Part shown: piece by piece, positions 1 through 5,466 of the stretch
How the letters are laid out: each line of letters begins with the position of its first letter
Numbering within the stretch: position 1 is the first letter of the stretch
Assembly: GCA_030610725.1 (NCBI GenBank)
Contig: JAUWRE010000077.1
Location: 1 to 5,791, forward strand
From: Candidatus Aerophobota bacterium
GTDB lineage: Bacteria; Aerophobota; Aerophobia; Aerophobales; AE-B3A
DNA length: 5,791 bases
Direction: 5' to 3'
Translations under genes and position numbers: made by a program
Notes under the pieces: generated by a model
Told to the model about the DNA's origin: nothing
Database searches by the model: none
Seen by the model: the letters and a program-made list of their open reading frames with translations, nothing else

Positions 1-861
1 AAAATTGAGCATCATAACCATCCTGATGTTCGAATAATAGCCCCGGAAAATGATTCTATCAAAATTGAGCAAATCCGTAACTTAAAAAGGGAGAGCTCCT
101 ATAAACTATACGAAGGAAGAAAAAAAGTCTGGATTATAGAAGAGGCAGATAAATTCGGTCTAGCAGCAGCTAATTCTATTCTCAAAATACTAGAAGAGCC
201 ACCGCCCCAGACGGTCCTAATACTAATCAGCCAGACCAAAGAAGGACTACTCCCCACTATTCTCTCTCGCTGTGAAGTCATTCGCTTCTTTCCTCTTCCT
301 TTGGATGAAATTGAAAAAATCATAGCCCAACAACTGCCTCAAGGTTCTGATAAAATCCATATACTGGCAAAACTAGCCCAAGGAAGAGTAGAAGAAGCCC
401 TCCATTTAATAAAAGAAGAAAATACTCTTAAAGTAAGAGAAGAACTCCTCAATGCCTTGCGGAAGAATATGAACCTAGAAGAGATATTTAAACTGGCTGC
501 CCAGTGGGCAAATTATAAAGATAAAGAACTGCAAAGGATTTTTGATATGATTTTATTCTGGTTTCGGGACATCCTAATCCTAAGACAGGGAGGGGAAAAA
601 TGGCTTATTAATGATGACAAGATGGAAGAACTAACCAGAGAAAAGGATAAATATTCTGTCAAAGAAATAAAAAAAATCATGGAAAGCATCGAAAAAGCCA
701 GATATTACCTTAAAAGTAATGTTAATCAAAAACTAGCCCTGGAGGCTTTGTGGTTAAAACTAAAGGAGAACAACTTACCCCCTCACCCTTCCCTCTCCCC
801 TGTGGGGAGAGGATTGAGGCGAGGGGAAAAACAAATTCCTAAAAACGGTCGGAAATTATGA
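1..861 (+). CDS. holB: DNA polymerase III subunit delta prime, 5'-truncated by the window edge
   Basis: This is the delta prime subunit of the clamp-loader complex, which places the sliding clamp on DNA during replication. Frame 1 is open from base 1 to the TGA at 859-861, giving 286 visible residues. The N-terminal part, including the Walker A region and the usual zinc-binding cysteines, lies outside the window. Visible marks are an IKIEQIR segment (residues 20-26), a Walker B-like VWIIEEAD (43-50), the NSILKILEEPP segment (58-68), a sensor-1-like LISQT (75-79) and the clamp-loader SRC motif (89-91). A helical C-terminal domain follows and ends with LALEALWLKLKE, where delta prime proteins commonly stop. 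The last ~28 residues (Pro/Gly/Arg-rich) are encoded by a palindromic repeat and following bases, so the natural C-terminus has probably been replaced by read-through. An in-frame TTG at 301 is internal and not the start. Assignment is secure. Confidence 0.93.
   Translation, partial: KIEHHNHPDVRIIAPENDSIKIEQIRNLKRESSYKLYEGRKKVWIIEEADKFGLAAANSILKILEEPPPQTVLILISQTKEGLLPTILSRCEVIRFFPLPLDEIEKIIAQQLPQGSDKIHILAKLAQGRVEEALHLIKEENTLKVREELLNALRKNMNLEEIFKLAAQWANYKDKELQRIFDMILFWFRDILILRQGGEKWLINDDKMEELTREKDKYSVKEIKKIMESIEKARYYLKSNVNQKLALEALWLKLKENNLPPHPSLSPVGRGLRRGEKQIPKNGRKL
778..826. repeat. GC-rich palindromic repeat, copy 1, inside the holB 3' end
   Basis: The core is a perfect 9-bp stem, CCTCTCCCC (792-800) with GGGGAGAGG (804-812), and a 3-base loop. 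Outer arms CCCCTC (779-784) and GAGGGG (821-826) extend the imperfect pairing. The right half, GGGGAGAGGATT then AGG and GAGGGG, recurs at 3356-3378 with two mismatches. It resembles dispersed intergenic palindromes seen in many bacterial genomes; that resemblance is from memory. It is translated here as part of holB. Confidence 0.8.
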
Positions 862-931
862 TTGCATCATTTTCTAAGGCTGGCTTGACGATTTCCTCTA
901 CCATAAATTTAAGAAAATCGAATTTGACAGG
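839..931 (-). pseudogene. Remnant similar to dTMP kinase (antisense fragment)
   Basis: Read on the - strand from about 931 down to the TAG at 839-841, this stretch encodes FDFLKFM followed by VEEIVKPAL, four residues, then IIISDRF and a stop. The pattern VEE-hydrophobic pair-KPAL, a short turn, a hydrophobic strand and DRF matches the region of thymidylate kinases just before and including their DR(F/Y) motif. There is no P-loop, no start and no continuation after DRF, so it can only be a fragment. tmk often neighbours holB in bacteria, which makes a rearranged copy here plausible. It overlaps the holB stop region and the folE promoter. The likeness rests on about 20 residues and could belong to another P-loop nucleotide kinase or be chance. 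Confidence 0.38.
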
Positions 932-951
932 ATAAGGATGATTGTTATAAT
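924..951 (+). promoter_or_regulatory. Sigma70-type promoter for folE-fhs
   Basis: TTGACA (924-929) and TATAAT (946-951) are both exact consensus boxes, 16 bases apart. Transcription would begin around 957-960, giving a leader of about 30 bases before the ATG at 991. That is too short for a riboswitch, and it makes the TTG at 961 an unlikely start. An 8-base direct repeat AATCTGAG at 952-959 and 977-984 flanks the predicted start site and could be an operator, though this is speculative. Confidence 0.75.
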
Positions 952-990
952 AATCTGAGTTTGAGAAAAAATTCACAATCTGAGATAGCG

Positions 991-1560
991 ATGGACAAAG
1001 ATAAAATAGAAAGAGGAGTCAAATTATTCCTGGAAGGTATAGGGGAGGATCTTGAACGACTCGGCATAAAAGAAACCCCGGCACGAGTAGCCCGAATGTG
1101 TGAGAATATCCTGGCAGGAATAGGCGAGGACCCCCGAAAAGTATTAACAATTCTCACAGGAGAAAAACATGATGAGATAATTCTCCTCAGAGATATTCCT
1201 CTTTACTCATTCTGTGAACACCACTTGCTCCCTTTCCTGGGAAAGGCACATATTGCCTATATCCCTGAAGGAGGAAGAATAACTGGATTAAGCAAACTGG
1301 CCCGGGTAATAGACCTTCTCAGCAAAAGACTCCAGGTGCAGGAAAGGCTGACTACTCAGATAGCAGATGTGCTAAACGATGCCCTCAAACCAAAGGGAGT
1401 TATGGTAATAATAGAAGCTGAACACCTTTGTATGTCTATGAGAGGAATAAAGAAACCAGGGACAACTACGGTTACCTCAGTGGTGAGAGGAATATTCAGA
1501 AATAATCCGGCTACCCGAGCCGAAGCTATGGACCTCATCAAAGGCTTAAGAAAACAATAA
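991..1560 (+). CDS. folE: GTP cyclohydrolase I (zinc-dependent FolE type)
   Basis: It converts GTP to 7,8-dihydroneopterin triphosphate and formate, the first step of tetrahydrofolate synthesis, in the cytoplasm. Numbered from the ATG at 991 (189 residues, normal for bacterial FolE), it has a KETPARVA segment (27-34), the SFCEHH motif with Cys75 and His78 as zinc ligands and His77 in the catalytic site, GLSKLAR (99-105), the QVQERLT signature (115-121), and HLC with His145 and the third zinc ligand Cys147. All catalytic residues are present. The frame also has a TTG at 961, but the promoter at 924-951 would start transcription almost on top of it, and family members begin with a sequence like that at 991. 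The ribosome site before 991 is weak (GAG at 982-984). The stop is 15 bases before fhs, so the two are probably co-transcribed. Confidence 0.95.
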   Translation: MDKDKIERGVKLFLEGIGEDLERLGIKETPARVARMCENILAGIGEDPRKVLTILTGEKHDEIILLRDIPLYSFCEHHLLPFLGKAHIAYIPEGGRITGLSKLARVIDLLSKRLQVQERLTTQIADVLNDALKPKGVMVIIEAEHLCMSMRGIKKPGTTTVTSVVRGIFRNNPATRAEAMDLIKGLRKQ

Positions 1561-1575
1561 AAAGGAGAAATAGAA

Positions 1576-3273
1576 ATGCTATCAGACCTAGAAATTGCTC
1601 AGGCAGCAAAAATGAAACCAATTATGGAAATTGGTCAAAAAATCGGGATAAAAGAAGAGGAAATTGAACTTTACGGCAGATACAAAGCCAAAATTTCTCT
1701 CGATATATTAAAAAGACTAAAAGATGCACCTAATGGAAAATTCATTACAGTAACTGCTATTACTCCCACTCCTCTAGGAGAAGGCAAGACTGTTACCAAT
1801 ATTGGTTTAGGGCAAGGCCTGGCTAAAATAGGAAAGAAAATCTGTAATACTCTACGTGAACCATCTAAGGGCCCTACCTTTGGCATAAAAGGTGGTGCTT
1901 GTGGGGGAGGGTATTCCCAGGTGGTCCCTATGGAGGACATTAATCTTCACTTTACCGGAGACATTCACGCCTGCGAATGCGCCCATAATCTCCTGGCTGC
2001 GGCTCTGGATACCAGCATTCTTCTCAAGAATAAACTTAATATTGACCCTTTAAATATCACCCTGCGGCGCTGTGTAGATATAAGTGACCGCGCCTTAAGA
2101 CATATCATTGTCGGATTAGGGGGTAGAACTAATGGCTTTCCCCGTGAAACTGGTTATGATATCACCGTGGCCACAGAGACTATGGCTATTCTTGCTTTGA
2201 CTACTGGCCTCTTCGACCTTAGAGAAAGATTGGGTCGAATGGTGGTTGGTTATACTTATGACGGTAAACCGGTGACGGCCGAAGACCTCAAATTTGCCGG
2301 AGCGATGACTGTCCTTCTCAAAGATGCCATTAAACCCAATTTGGTCCAAACTCTGGAGGGCACTCCTTGCGTAATGCATGCCGGTCCCTTTGCTAACGTT
2401 GCTCATGGCAATAACTCTGCTCTGGCTGACATGGTAGCTCTAAAGCTAGCTGATTATGTAGTTACTGAGAGTGGCTTTGGGGCTGATTGTGGCTGCGAAA
2501 AGCTAATAAATGTTAAGTGTCGCCAAAGTGGATTGAAACTCGACTGTGCAGTAGTAGTAGCCACAGTGAGAGCTCTTAAGATGCACGGAGGCGCCTTTAC
2601 TGCTCGTCCGGGCGTACCGCTGGACAAGACACTGATGGAGAAAGAAAATATGCCTGCCCTGGAAAAGGGCTGTGAAAATATGATGAAACAAATTGAGAAT
2701 GTGACGCTCCATGGGGTCCCGGTAGTAGTAGCCATCAATAAATTCACCTCTGACACTAATGCCGAAGTAGAGCTAGTACGTAAGAAGGCTCTGGAGGCGG
2801 GAGTAGAAGATGCTGTTCCCAGTGAAGCCTGGGCTAAGGGAGGAGACGGATGTATTGAACTGGCCGAAGCAGTTGTGGCTGCCTGTGATAAACCTAACAA
2901 TTTTCATTTCCTCTATCCTGACGATATCTCAATTAAAGAGAAGATTGAAACTATTGCCACTAAAATATATGGAGCAGATGGAGTTGACTATTCTCCTTTG
3001 GCTAACAAGAGAATCGAACTTTACACTAAACTTGGCTATGACAGAATGCCTATTAATATGGCCAAAACTCATCTTTCTCTCTCACATGACCCAAGTCTAA
3101 AGGGTGCACCCAAGAACTTCCGCGTTCCAGTTCGTGATGTGAGAGCCTCAGTGGGAGCTGGTTTTCTTTATCCACTATTGGGCTCAATGAATACTATGCC
3201 TGGCTTACCCTCAAGGCCAGTTGCCGTTGATGTGGATATTGACAAAGAGGGAAAAACAGTGGGACTATTTTAG
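1576..3273 (+). CDS. fhs: Formate-tetrahydrofolate ligase
   Basis: It joins formate to tetrahydrofolate using ATP, giving 10-formyl-THF. This is the entry of formate into the methyl branch of the Wood-Ljungdahl pathway and a source of formyl groups for purines and fMet-tRNA. The 565 residues match the usual ~555-560. Visible marks are the P-loop TPTPLGEGKTV (63-73), REPSKGPTFGIKGG (94-107) with the Arg that contacts formyl phosphate, the INLHFTGDIHA segment (122-132), NGFPRE (186-191), YTYDGKPVTAEDLK (226-239), KPNLVQTLE (253-261), ATVRALKMHGG (329-339), WAKGG (419-423) and the C-terminal TMPGLPSRP (540-548) ending VGLF. The ATG follows AAAGGAG (1561-1567) at a good distance. Several positions that I recall as Leu, Ala, Ile or Thr in the family are Cys here (109, 133, 135, 305, 307). 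Function is secure; a role in acetogenesis rather than formate assimilation is inference. Confidence 0.97.
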   Translation: MLSDLEIAQAAKMKPIMEIGQKIGIKEEEIELYGRYKAKISLDILKRLKDAPNGKFITVTAITPTPLGEGKTVTNIGLGQGLAKIGKKICNTLREPSKGPTFGIKGGACGGGYSQVVPMEDINLHFTGDIHACECAHNLLAAALDTSILLKNKLNIDPLNITLRRCVDISDRALRHIIVGLGGRTNGFPRETGYDITVATETMAILALTTGLFDLRERLGRMVVGYTYDGKPVTAEDLKFAGAMTVLLKDAIKPNLVQTLEGTPCVMHAGPFANVAHGNNSALADMVALKLADYVVTESGFGADCGCEKLINVKCRQSGLKLDCAVVVATVRALKMHGGAFTARPGVPLDKTLMEKENMPALEKGCENMMKQIENVTLHGVPVVVAINKFTSDTNAEVELVRKKALEAGVEDAVPSEAWAKGGDGCIELAEAVVAACDKPNNFHFLYPDDISIKEKIETIATKIYGADGVDYSPLANKRIELYTKLGYDRMPINMAKTHLSLSHDPSLKGAPKNFRVPVRDVRASVGAGFLYPLLGSMNTMPGLPSRPVAVDVDIDKEGKTVGLF

Positions 3274-3301
3274 TTGCTCGTCGCTAGTTGCTTGTTGCTC
3301 G
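3274..3301. repeat. Tandem heptamer array, four degenerate copies
   Basis: Immediately after the fhs stop codon (3271-3273) the sequence reads as four head-to-tail 7-mers: TTGCTCG, TCGCTAG, TTGCTTG and TTGCTCG. The first and last are identical and the middle two differ by one or two bases. The array ends at an A-rich run. It has no obvious coding or terminator function. Confidence 0.7.
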
Positions 3302-3312
3302 AAAAAAAGAGA

Positions 3313-3326
3313 ATGTAAAATGTAAA
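3313..3326. repeat. Two perfect tandem ATGTAAA heptamers
   Basis: ATGTAAA occurs at 3313-3319 and again at 3320-3326. It has the same 7-base period as the unrelated array just upstream. The A/T-rich content could also contribute a weak -10 element, but no convincing -35 accompanies it. Confidence 0.6.
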
Positions 3327-3344
3327 GCGATAAAACAACACTTT

Positions 3345-3379
3345 CCTCTCCCTAGGGGGAGAGGATTAAGGTGAGGGGG
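3345..3379. repeat. GC-rich palindromic repeat, copy 2, upstream of folD
   Basis: CCTCTCCC (3345-3352) pairs perfectly with GGGAGAGG (3357-3364) around a 4-base loop. The flank to 3379 matches the right arm of the repeat at 778-826 except for two transitions. The left outer arm seen in copy 1 is missing. No T-run follows, so it is not a canonical terminator. As an RNA hairpin it might adjust mRNA stability between fhs and folD. Confidence 0.78.
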
Positions 3380-3412
3380 CACGACATACGAAAACAAAGG
3401 AGGTTTATTTAG

Positions 3413-4270
3413 ATGGCAGCACAAATTATAGACGGAAAGACGATTGCTGGAAAAATCAAAGAGAGATTAATAAAAGAGATTGAGGAACTAAAAAAGCAGG
3501 GAATCACTCCTTCCCTATCTGCTATTCAGGTAGGTGATGACCCTGGCACTGGAGTCTATGTACGAGCTCAACAAAGGTCCTGTGAAAAAATAGGGCTTGG
3601 GTATGAGCTACATCAGTTCAAAAAAGATGTCTCCCAGAAAGAACTTAGAGACTTTATTGCCCGCTTAAATGAAGATACGGGAGTAAGTGGTATAATCCTC
3701 CAGATGCCTCTCCCCTCTCAATTAGATGGCCGTATCTTACAAGGAATGATTGATCCCAAAAAGGATGCTGAGGGAGTCTCTCCGGTCAATATGGGCATGG
3801 TTGTCTATGGAAAACCCCTTCTGGCGCCCTGTACTGCTATGGCGGTAATGGAACTAATCAATTCTGTCGGGGTGAAGCTCTACGGTAAAGAAGCAGTTGT
3901 GGTGGGACACAGCGATATCGTCGGTAAACCTACCGCTCTTCTATTACTGGACAAGTTCGTTACTACCTCTGTCTGTCACATTGCTACCGGAGAGCGAGGC
4001 ACCTTGCCTCAGTATGTATCCCAGGCAGAAATCCTGATTGTAGCGGTGGGAAAGGCAAACCTGGTTAAGGGAGAGTGGGTTAAAGAAGGAGCTATTGTCA
4101 TTGATGTAGGGATTAATAGAGTGGAAGGAAAGATTGTGGGAGATGTGGAATTCGAAGTAGCTAAAGAAAGGGCTTCCTACATCACTCCTGTTCCGGGAGG
4201 GGTAGGCGCCGTAACCACCGCTATGCTCCTGAAAAACTGCGTGCAGGCGGCTAAACTACAAAGCAAATAA
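3413..4270 (+). CDS. folD: FolD-family methylene-THF dehydrogenase/cyclohydrolase, divergent active site
   Basis: FolD normally oxidises 5,10-methylene-THF to methenyl-THF and hydrolyses that to 10-formyl-THF, linking to the Fhs product. The 285 residues fit the family. The N-terminal catalytic domain has VGDDPGTGVYV (40-50), LQMPLP (96-101) with the conserved Gln97, and KKDAEG (116-121). The Rossmann domain has VVVGHSDIVGKP (162-173), VAVGKANLVKG (210-220), IDVGINRVEGK (230-240) and TPVPGGVG (258-265). Departures from the family are Gln53 where the catalytic lysine of YVxxK normally sits, Glu120 for the Asp of KDVDG, PCTA (139-142) for PCTP, and GVGAVT for GVGPMT. His166 and Ile190 replace the Arg and Ser that bind the NADP 2'-phosphate in the human enzyme. 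It starts at ATG 3413, 8 bases after a full AAAGGAGGT. The fold is certain; bifunctionality is doubtful and NAD use is inferred. Confidence 0.93.
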   Translation: MAAQIIDGKTIAGKIKERLIKEIEELKKQGITPSLSAIQVGDDPGTGVYVRAQQRSCEKIGLGYELHQFKKDVSQKELRDFIARLNEDTGVSGIILQMPLPSQLDGRILQGMIDPKKDAEGVSPVNMGMVVYGKPLLAPCTAMAVMELINSVGVKLYGKEAVVVGHSDIVGKPTALLLLDKFVTTSVCHIATGERGTLPQYVSQAEILIVAVGKANLVKGEWVKEGAIVIDVGINRVEGKIVGDVEFEVAKERASYITPVPGGVGAVTTAMLLKNCVQAAKLQSK

Positions 4271-4272
4271 CT

Positions 4273-4280
4273 AGGAGGTG
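4273..4280 (+). promoter_or_regulatory. Strong ribosome binding site that decides the 4287 start
   Basis: AGGAGGTG lies just after the folD stop (4268-4270), 6 bases before ATG 4287. The GTG at 4278 is in frame with the next gene, but it is part of this Shine-Dalgarno sequence and so cannot be the start. Confidence 0.8.
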
Positions 4281-4286
4281 AAGAAA

Positions 4287-4745
4287 ATGGCAATGAAAGG
4301 TGCTATAGAGACGAGAAATTATGGGAAAGGTTCATCAGAAGTTTTCTCTGCTATTAGCAAGGCTTTGGAAGACCTCAAGATTCGTGTAATTGACAAGGAC
4401 GAGAAAGCAGGCAAGATCACAGCAGCTACTGGGTTTTCCCTATTTTCTACTGGTGGCGAGGTATCAATAACAGTAGAAACTGTTCCTGATAGCAAAGAAG
4501 TTGCGGTAACTATAGAGGAAAAACCAAAAATGAAAACAGTTGTCACTGACTGGGGAAAATCATCCCAGGACGTCAAACGCCTGTTTAGCAAGATTGAAGA
4601 ACATCTAGGGATTGAACCGGAAACAGTTGAAGAAAAAACTGAAGTAAAAAAAACCAAACAAGCGAATATCTGTCCCTCATGTGGTCAATCTATAAAAGCA
4701 ACAGATAAGTTTTGCCAGAACTGCGGAACGAAATTAAGCCGCTAA
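4287..4745 (+). CDS. Small protein of unknown function with C-terminal zinc ribbon
   Basis: A 152-residue cytoplasmic protein with no signal peptide or membrane segment. Residues ~1-108 form an alpha/beta domain: a helix around 16-30, alternating strands between about 31 and 88, a DWGKSSQDVKRLF segment (88-100) and a helix to ~107. This resembles small uncharacterised domains often found beside zinc ribbons or in cell-envelope proteins, but I cannot name the family. A charged Glu/Lys linker (~110-125) joins it to a treble-clef-like zinc ribbon with CxxC pairs Cys129/Cys132 and Cys143/Cys146, close to the zinc-ribbon domains attached to many bacterial proteins. It starts 16 bases after folD with its own strong ribosome site, so it is probably in the same transcript. 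A link to folate metabolism is not shown by the sequence. Confidence 0.85.
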   Translation: MAMKGAIETRNYGKGSSEVFSAISKALEDLKIRVIDKDEKAGKITAATGFSLFSTGGEVSITVETVPDSKEVAVTIEEKPKMKTVVTDWGKSSQDVKRLFSKIEEHLGIEPETVEEKTEVKKTKQANICPSCGQSIKATDKFCQNCGTKLSR

Positions 4746-4784
4746 CTGAGACGATTCTTAACAAATTATGAGGGAGGTAAAAAA

Positions 4785-5249
4785 ATGGCCTTCTGTCCAA
4801 ACTGTGGCAAAAAAGTCAGTTCTAATTCAGCTTTCTGTTCCTCATGTGGGTCCAATTTAAAAGACACAAAGAAAGGTTCTCCCCCTGCCTCTTCCCAAAA
4901 AAAAACTACCGCAACTGAGAAAACCGGACTGGGTGCACTGGATGTAAAAACCTATATGATTATTTCCACGGCTGGTCTGGGAGCAGTGGCCTTGTTAGCC
5001 ATTATGATGAAAGATAGCGTAGGTTTTATACTTTGTGCTGCCCTATGCGCTGCTCTCTACTTCTGGGGGGTGAAAAAGTTAGAAGAAGGCGATAGCGCAA
5101 CAGCCAAGAGAACTTCCTTGATTGTGGGTGTCATCGGGGGAGTGATTGGTTTAGCGATATTGCTAGCCAGCCAGTTTACCGGCGCTATCGTTATTTTAGT
5201 TGTGATTCCTGCCTTTTTGGCCTGGTATAAATTGGAGCAGAAAAGCTAA
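4785..5249 (+). CDS. Membrane protein with N-terminal zinc ribbon, unknown function
   Basis: A 154-residue protein. The N-terminus is a zinc ribbon with Cys4/Cys7 and Cys18/Cys21 (FCPNCGKK and FCSSCGSN). A Ser/Thr/Lys-rich flexible linker (~27-47) follows, then four predicted transmembrane helices at about 57-75, 78-96, 110-129 and 132-148. A charged loop (KKLEEGDSATAKR, 97-109) lies between helices 2 and 3. The even number of helices puts the zinc ribbon and C-terminus on the same side, probably the cytoplasm. It starts 39 bases after the preceding gene, with GGGAGGT (4772-4778) as ribosome site. Its zinc ribbon is of the same type as that of the preceding protein but at the opposite end, and the rest of the two proteins is unrelated. 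No enzymatic motif is visible. I see no clear terminator after the stop. Confidence 0.85.
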   Translation: MAFCPNCGKKVSSNSAFCSSCGSNLKDTKKGSPPASSQKKTTATEKTGLGALDVKTYMIISTAGLGAVALLAIMMKDSVGFILCAALCAALYFWGVKKLEEGDSATAKRTSLIVGVIGGVIGLAILLASQFTGAIVILVVIPAFLAWYKLEQKS

Positions 5250-5281
5250 ATTGAAGACAAAGGATCTGTTATTGAGAGTAA

Positions 5282-5466
5282 TTATGCTATAATATGTTTT
5301 AGTTCTTTGGGCTTAACCCGTCTTAAAATCAGCTTTCGCTCCAGCATAAATTTCTCAGACTCCTCCCTAAATTTTTCTACTCTCTGCTCGGCATTTAATC
5401 CCTTTCCCCCTCATAAATCTTCCCCATCATTGCATGAATCTCTCTTAATTCCTTCGGCCCTTTCAT
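5282..5466 (-). pseudogene. Frameshifted small antitoxin-like gene
   Basis: On the - strand, ATG 5466-5464 is preceded by AGGAGGT (5482-5476) at 9 bases and opens a frame starting MKGPKELREIHAMMGKIYE. It stops at TAA 5397-5395 after 23 codons. The next frame, from TTA at 5398, continues in the same style (NAEQRVEKFREESEKFM, then RRVKPKELKH) to TAA 5284-5282. Restoring one missing base near 5398, where GATTAA would be GATTTAA, joins both halves into a helical, Lys/Glu-rich protein of about 61 residues. Small proteins of this style (REIHxxxxxIYEE, then a xxEERVEK helix) often act as putative antitoxins beside a toxin gene; that comparison is from memory. No toxin gene lies on either side. The break could be real decay or a base-calling error. 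It converges on the zinc-ribbon membrane gene with 32 bases between stops. Confidence 0.55.

Noticed and set aside
889..920. Inverted repeat CGATTT / AAATCG before the folE promoter
   Set aside because: Only 6 bp with a 20-base spacing, which is expected by chance in this composition.
961..990. TTG at 961 as the folE start, adding 10 residues
   Set aside because: The exact-consensus promoter at 924-951 would start transcription at about 957-960, leaving no room for a ribosome site. The ATG at 991 gives the family's usual N-terminus.
2454..2900. 148-codon open frame on the - strand within fhs
   Set aside because: It is the antisense shadow of a highly conserved coding region, with low-complexity Ser/Ala/Thr translation and no family likeness.
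2810..3100. 96-codon + strand frame overlapping fhs
   Set aside because: It is an out-of-frame shadow of fhs with no recognisable features. fhs is intact across this stretch.
3292..3321. Possible folD promoter TTGTTG-18-TAAAAT
   Set aside because: Both boxes are poor and are built from the heptamer repeats. The folD transcript may simply continue from fhs.
3345..3364. Hairpin after fhs as an intrinsic terminator
   Set aside because: No T-run follows the stem, and the same structure occurs inside holB coding sequence, so it is a dispersed repeat rather than a terminator.
3274..3412. CRISPR array suggested by short repeats after fhs
   Set aside because: The units are contiguous heptamers without spacers, and no cas gene is present.
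5285..5293. Extended -10 promoter TGCTATAAT on the + strand
   Set aside because: There is no supporting -35 box and no gene downstream. It overlaps the last codons of the decayed - strand gene, so chance in AT-rich DNA is likely.
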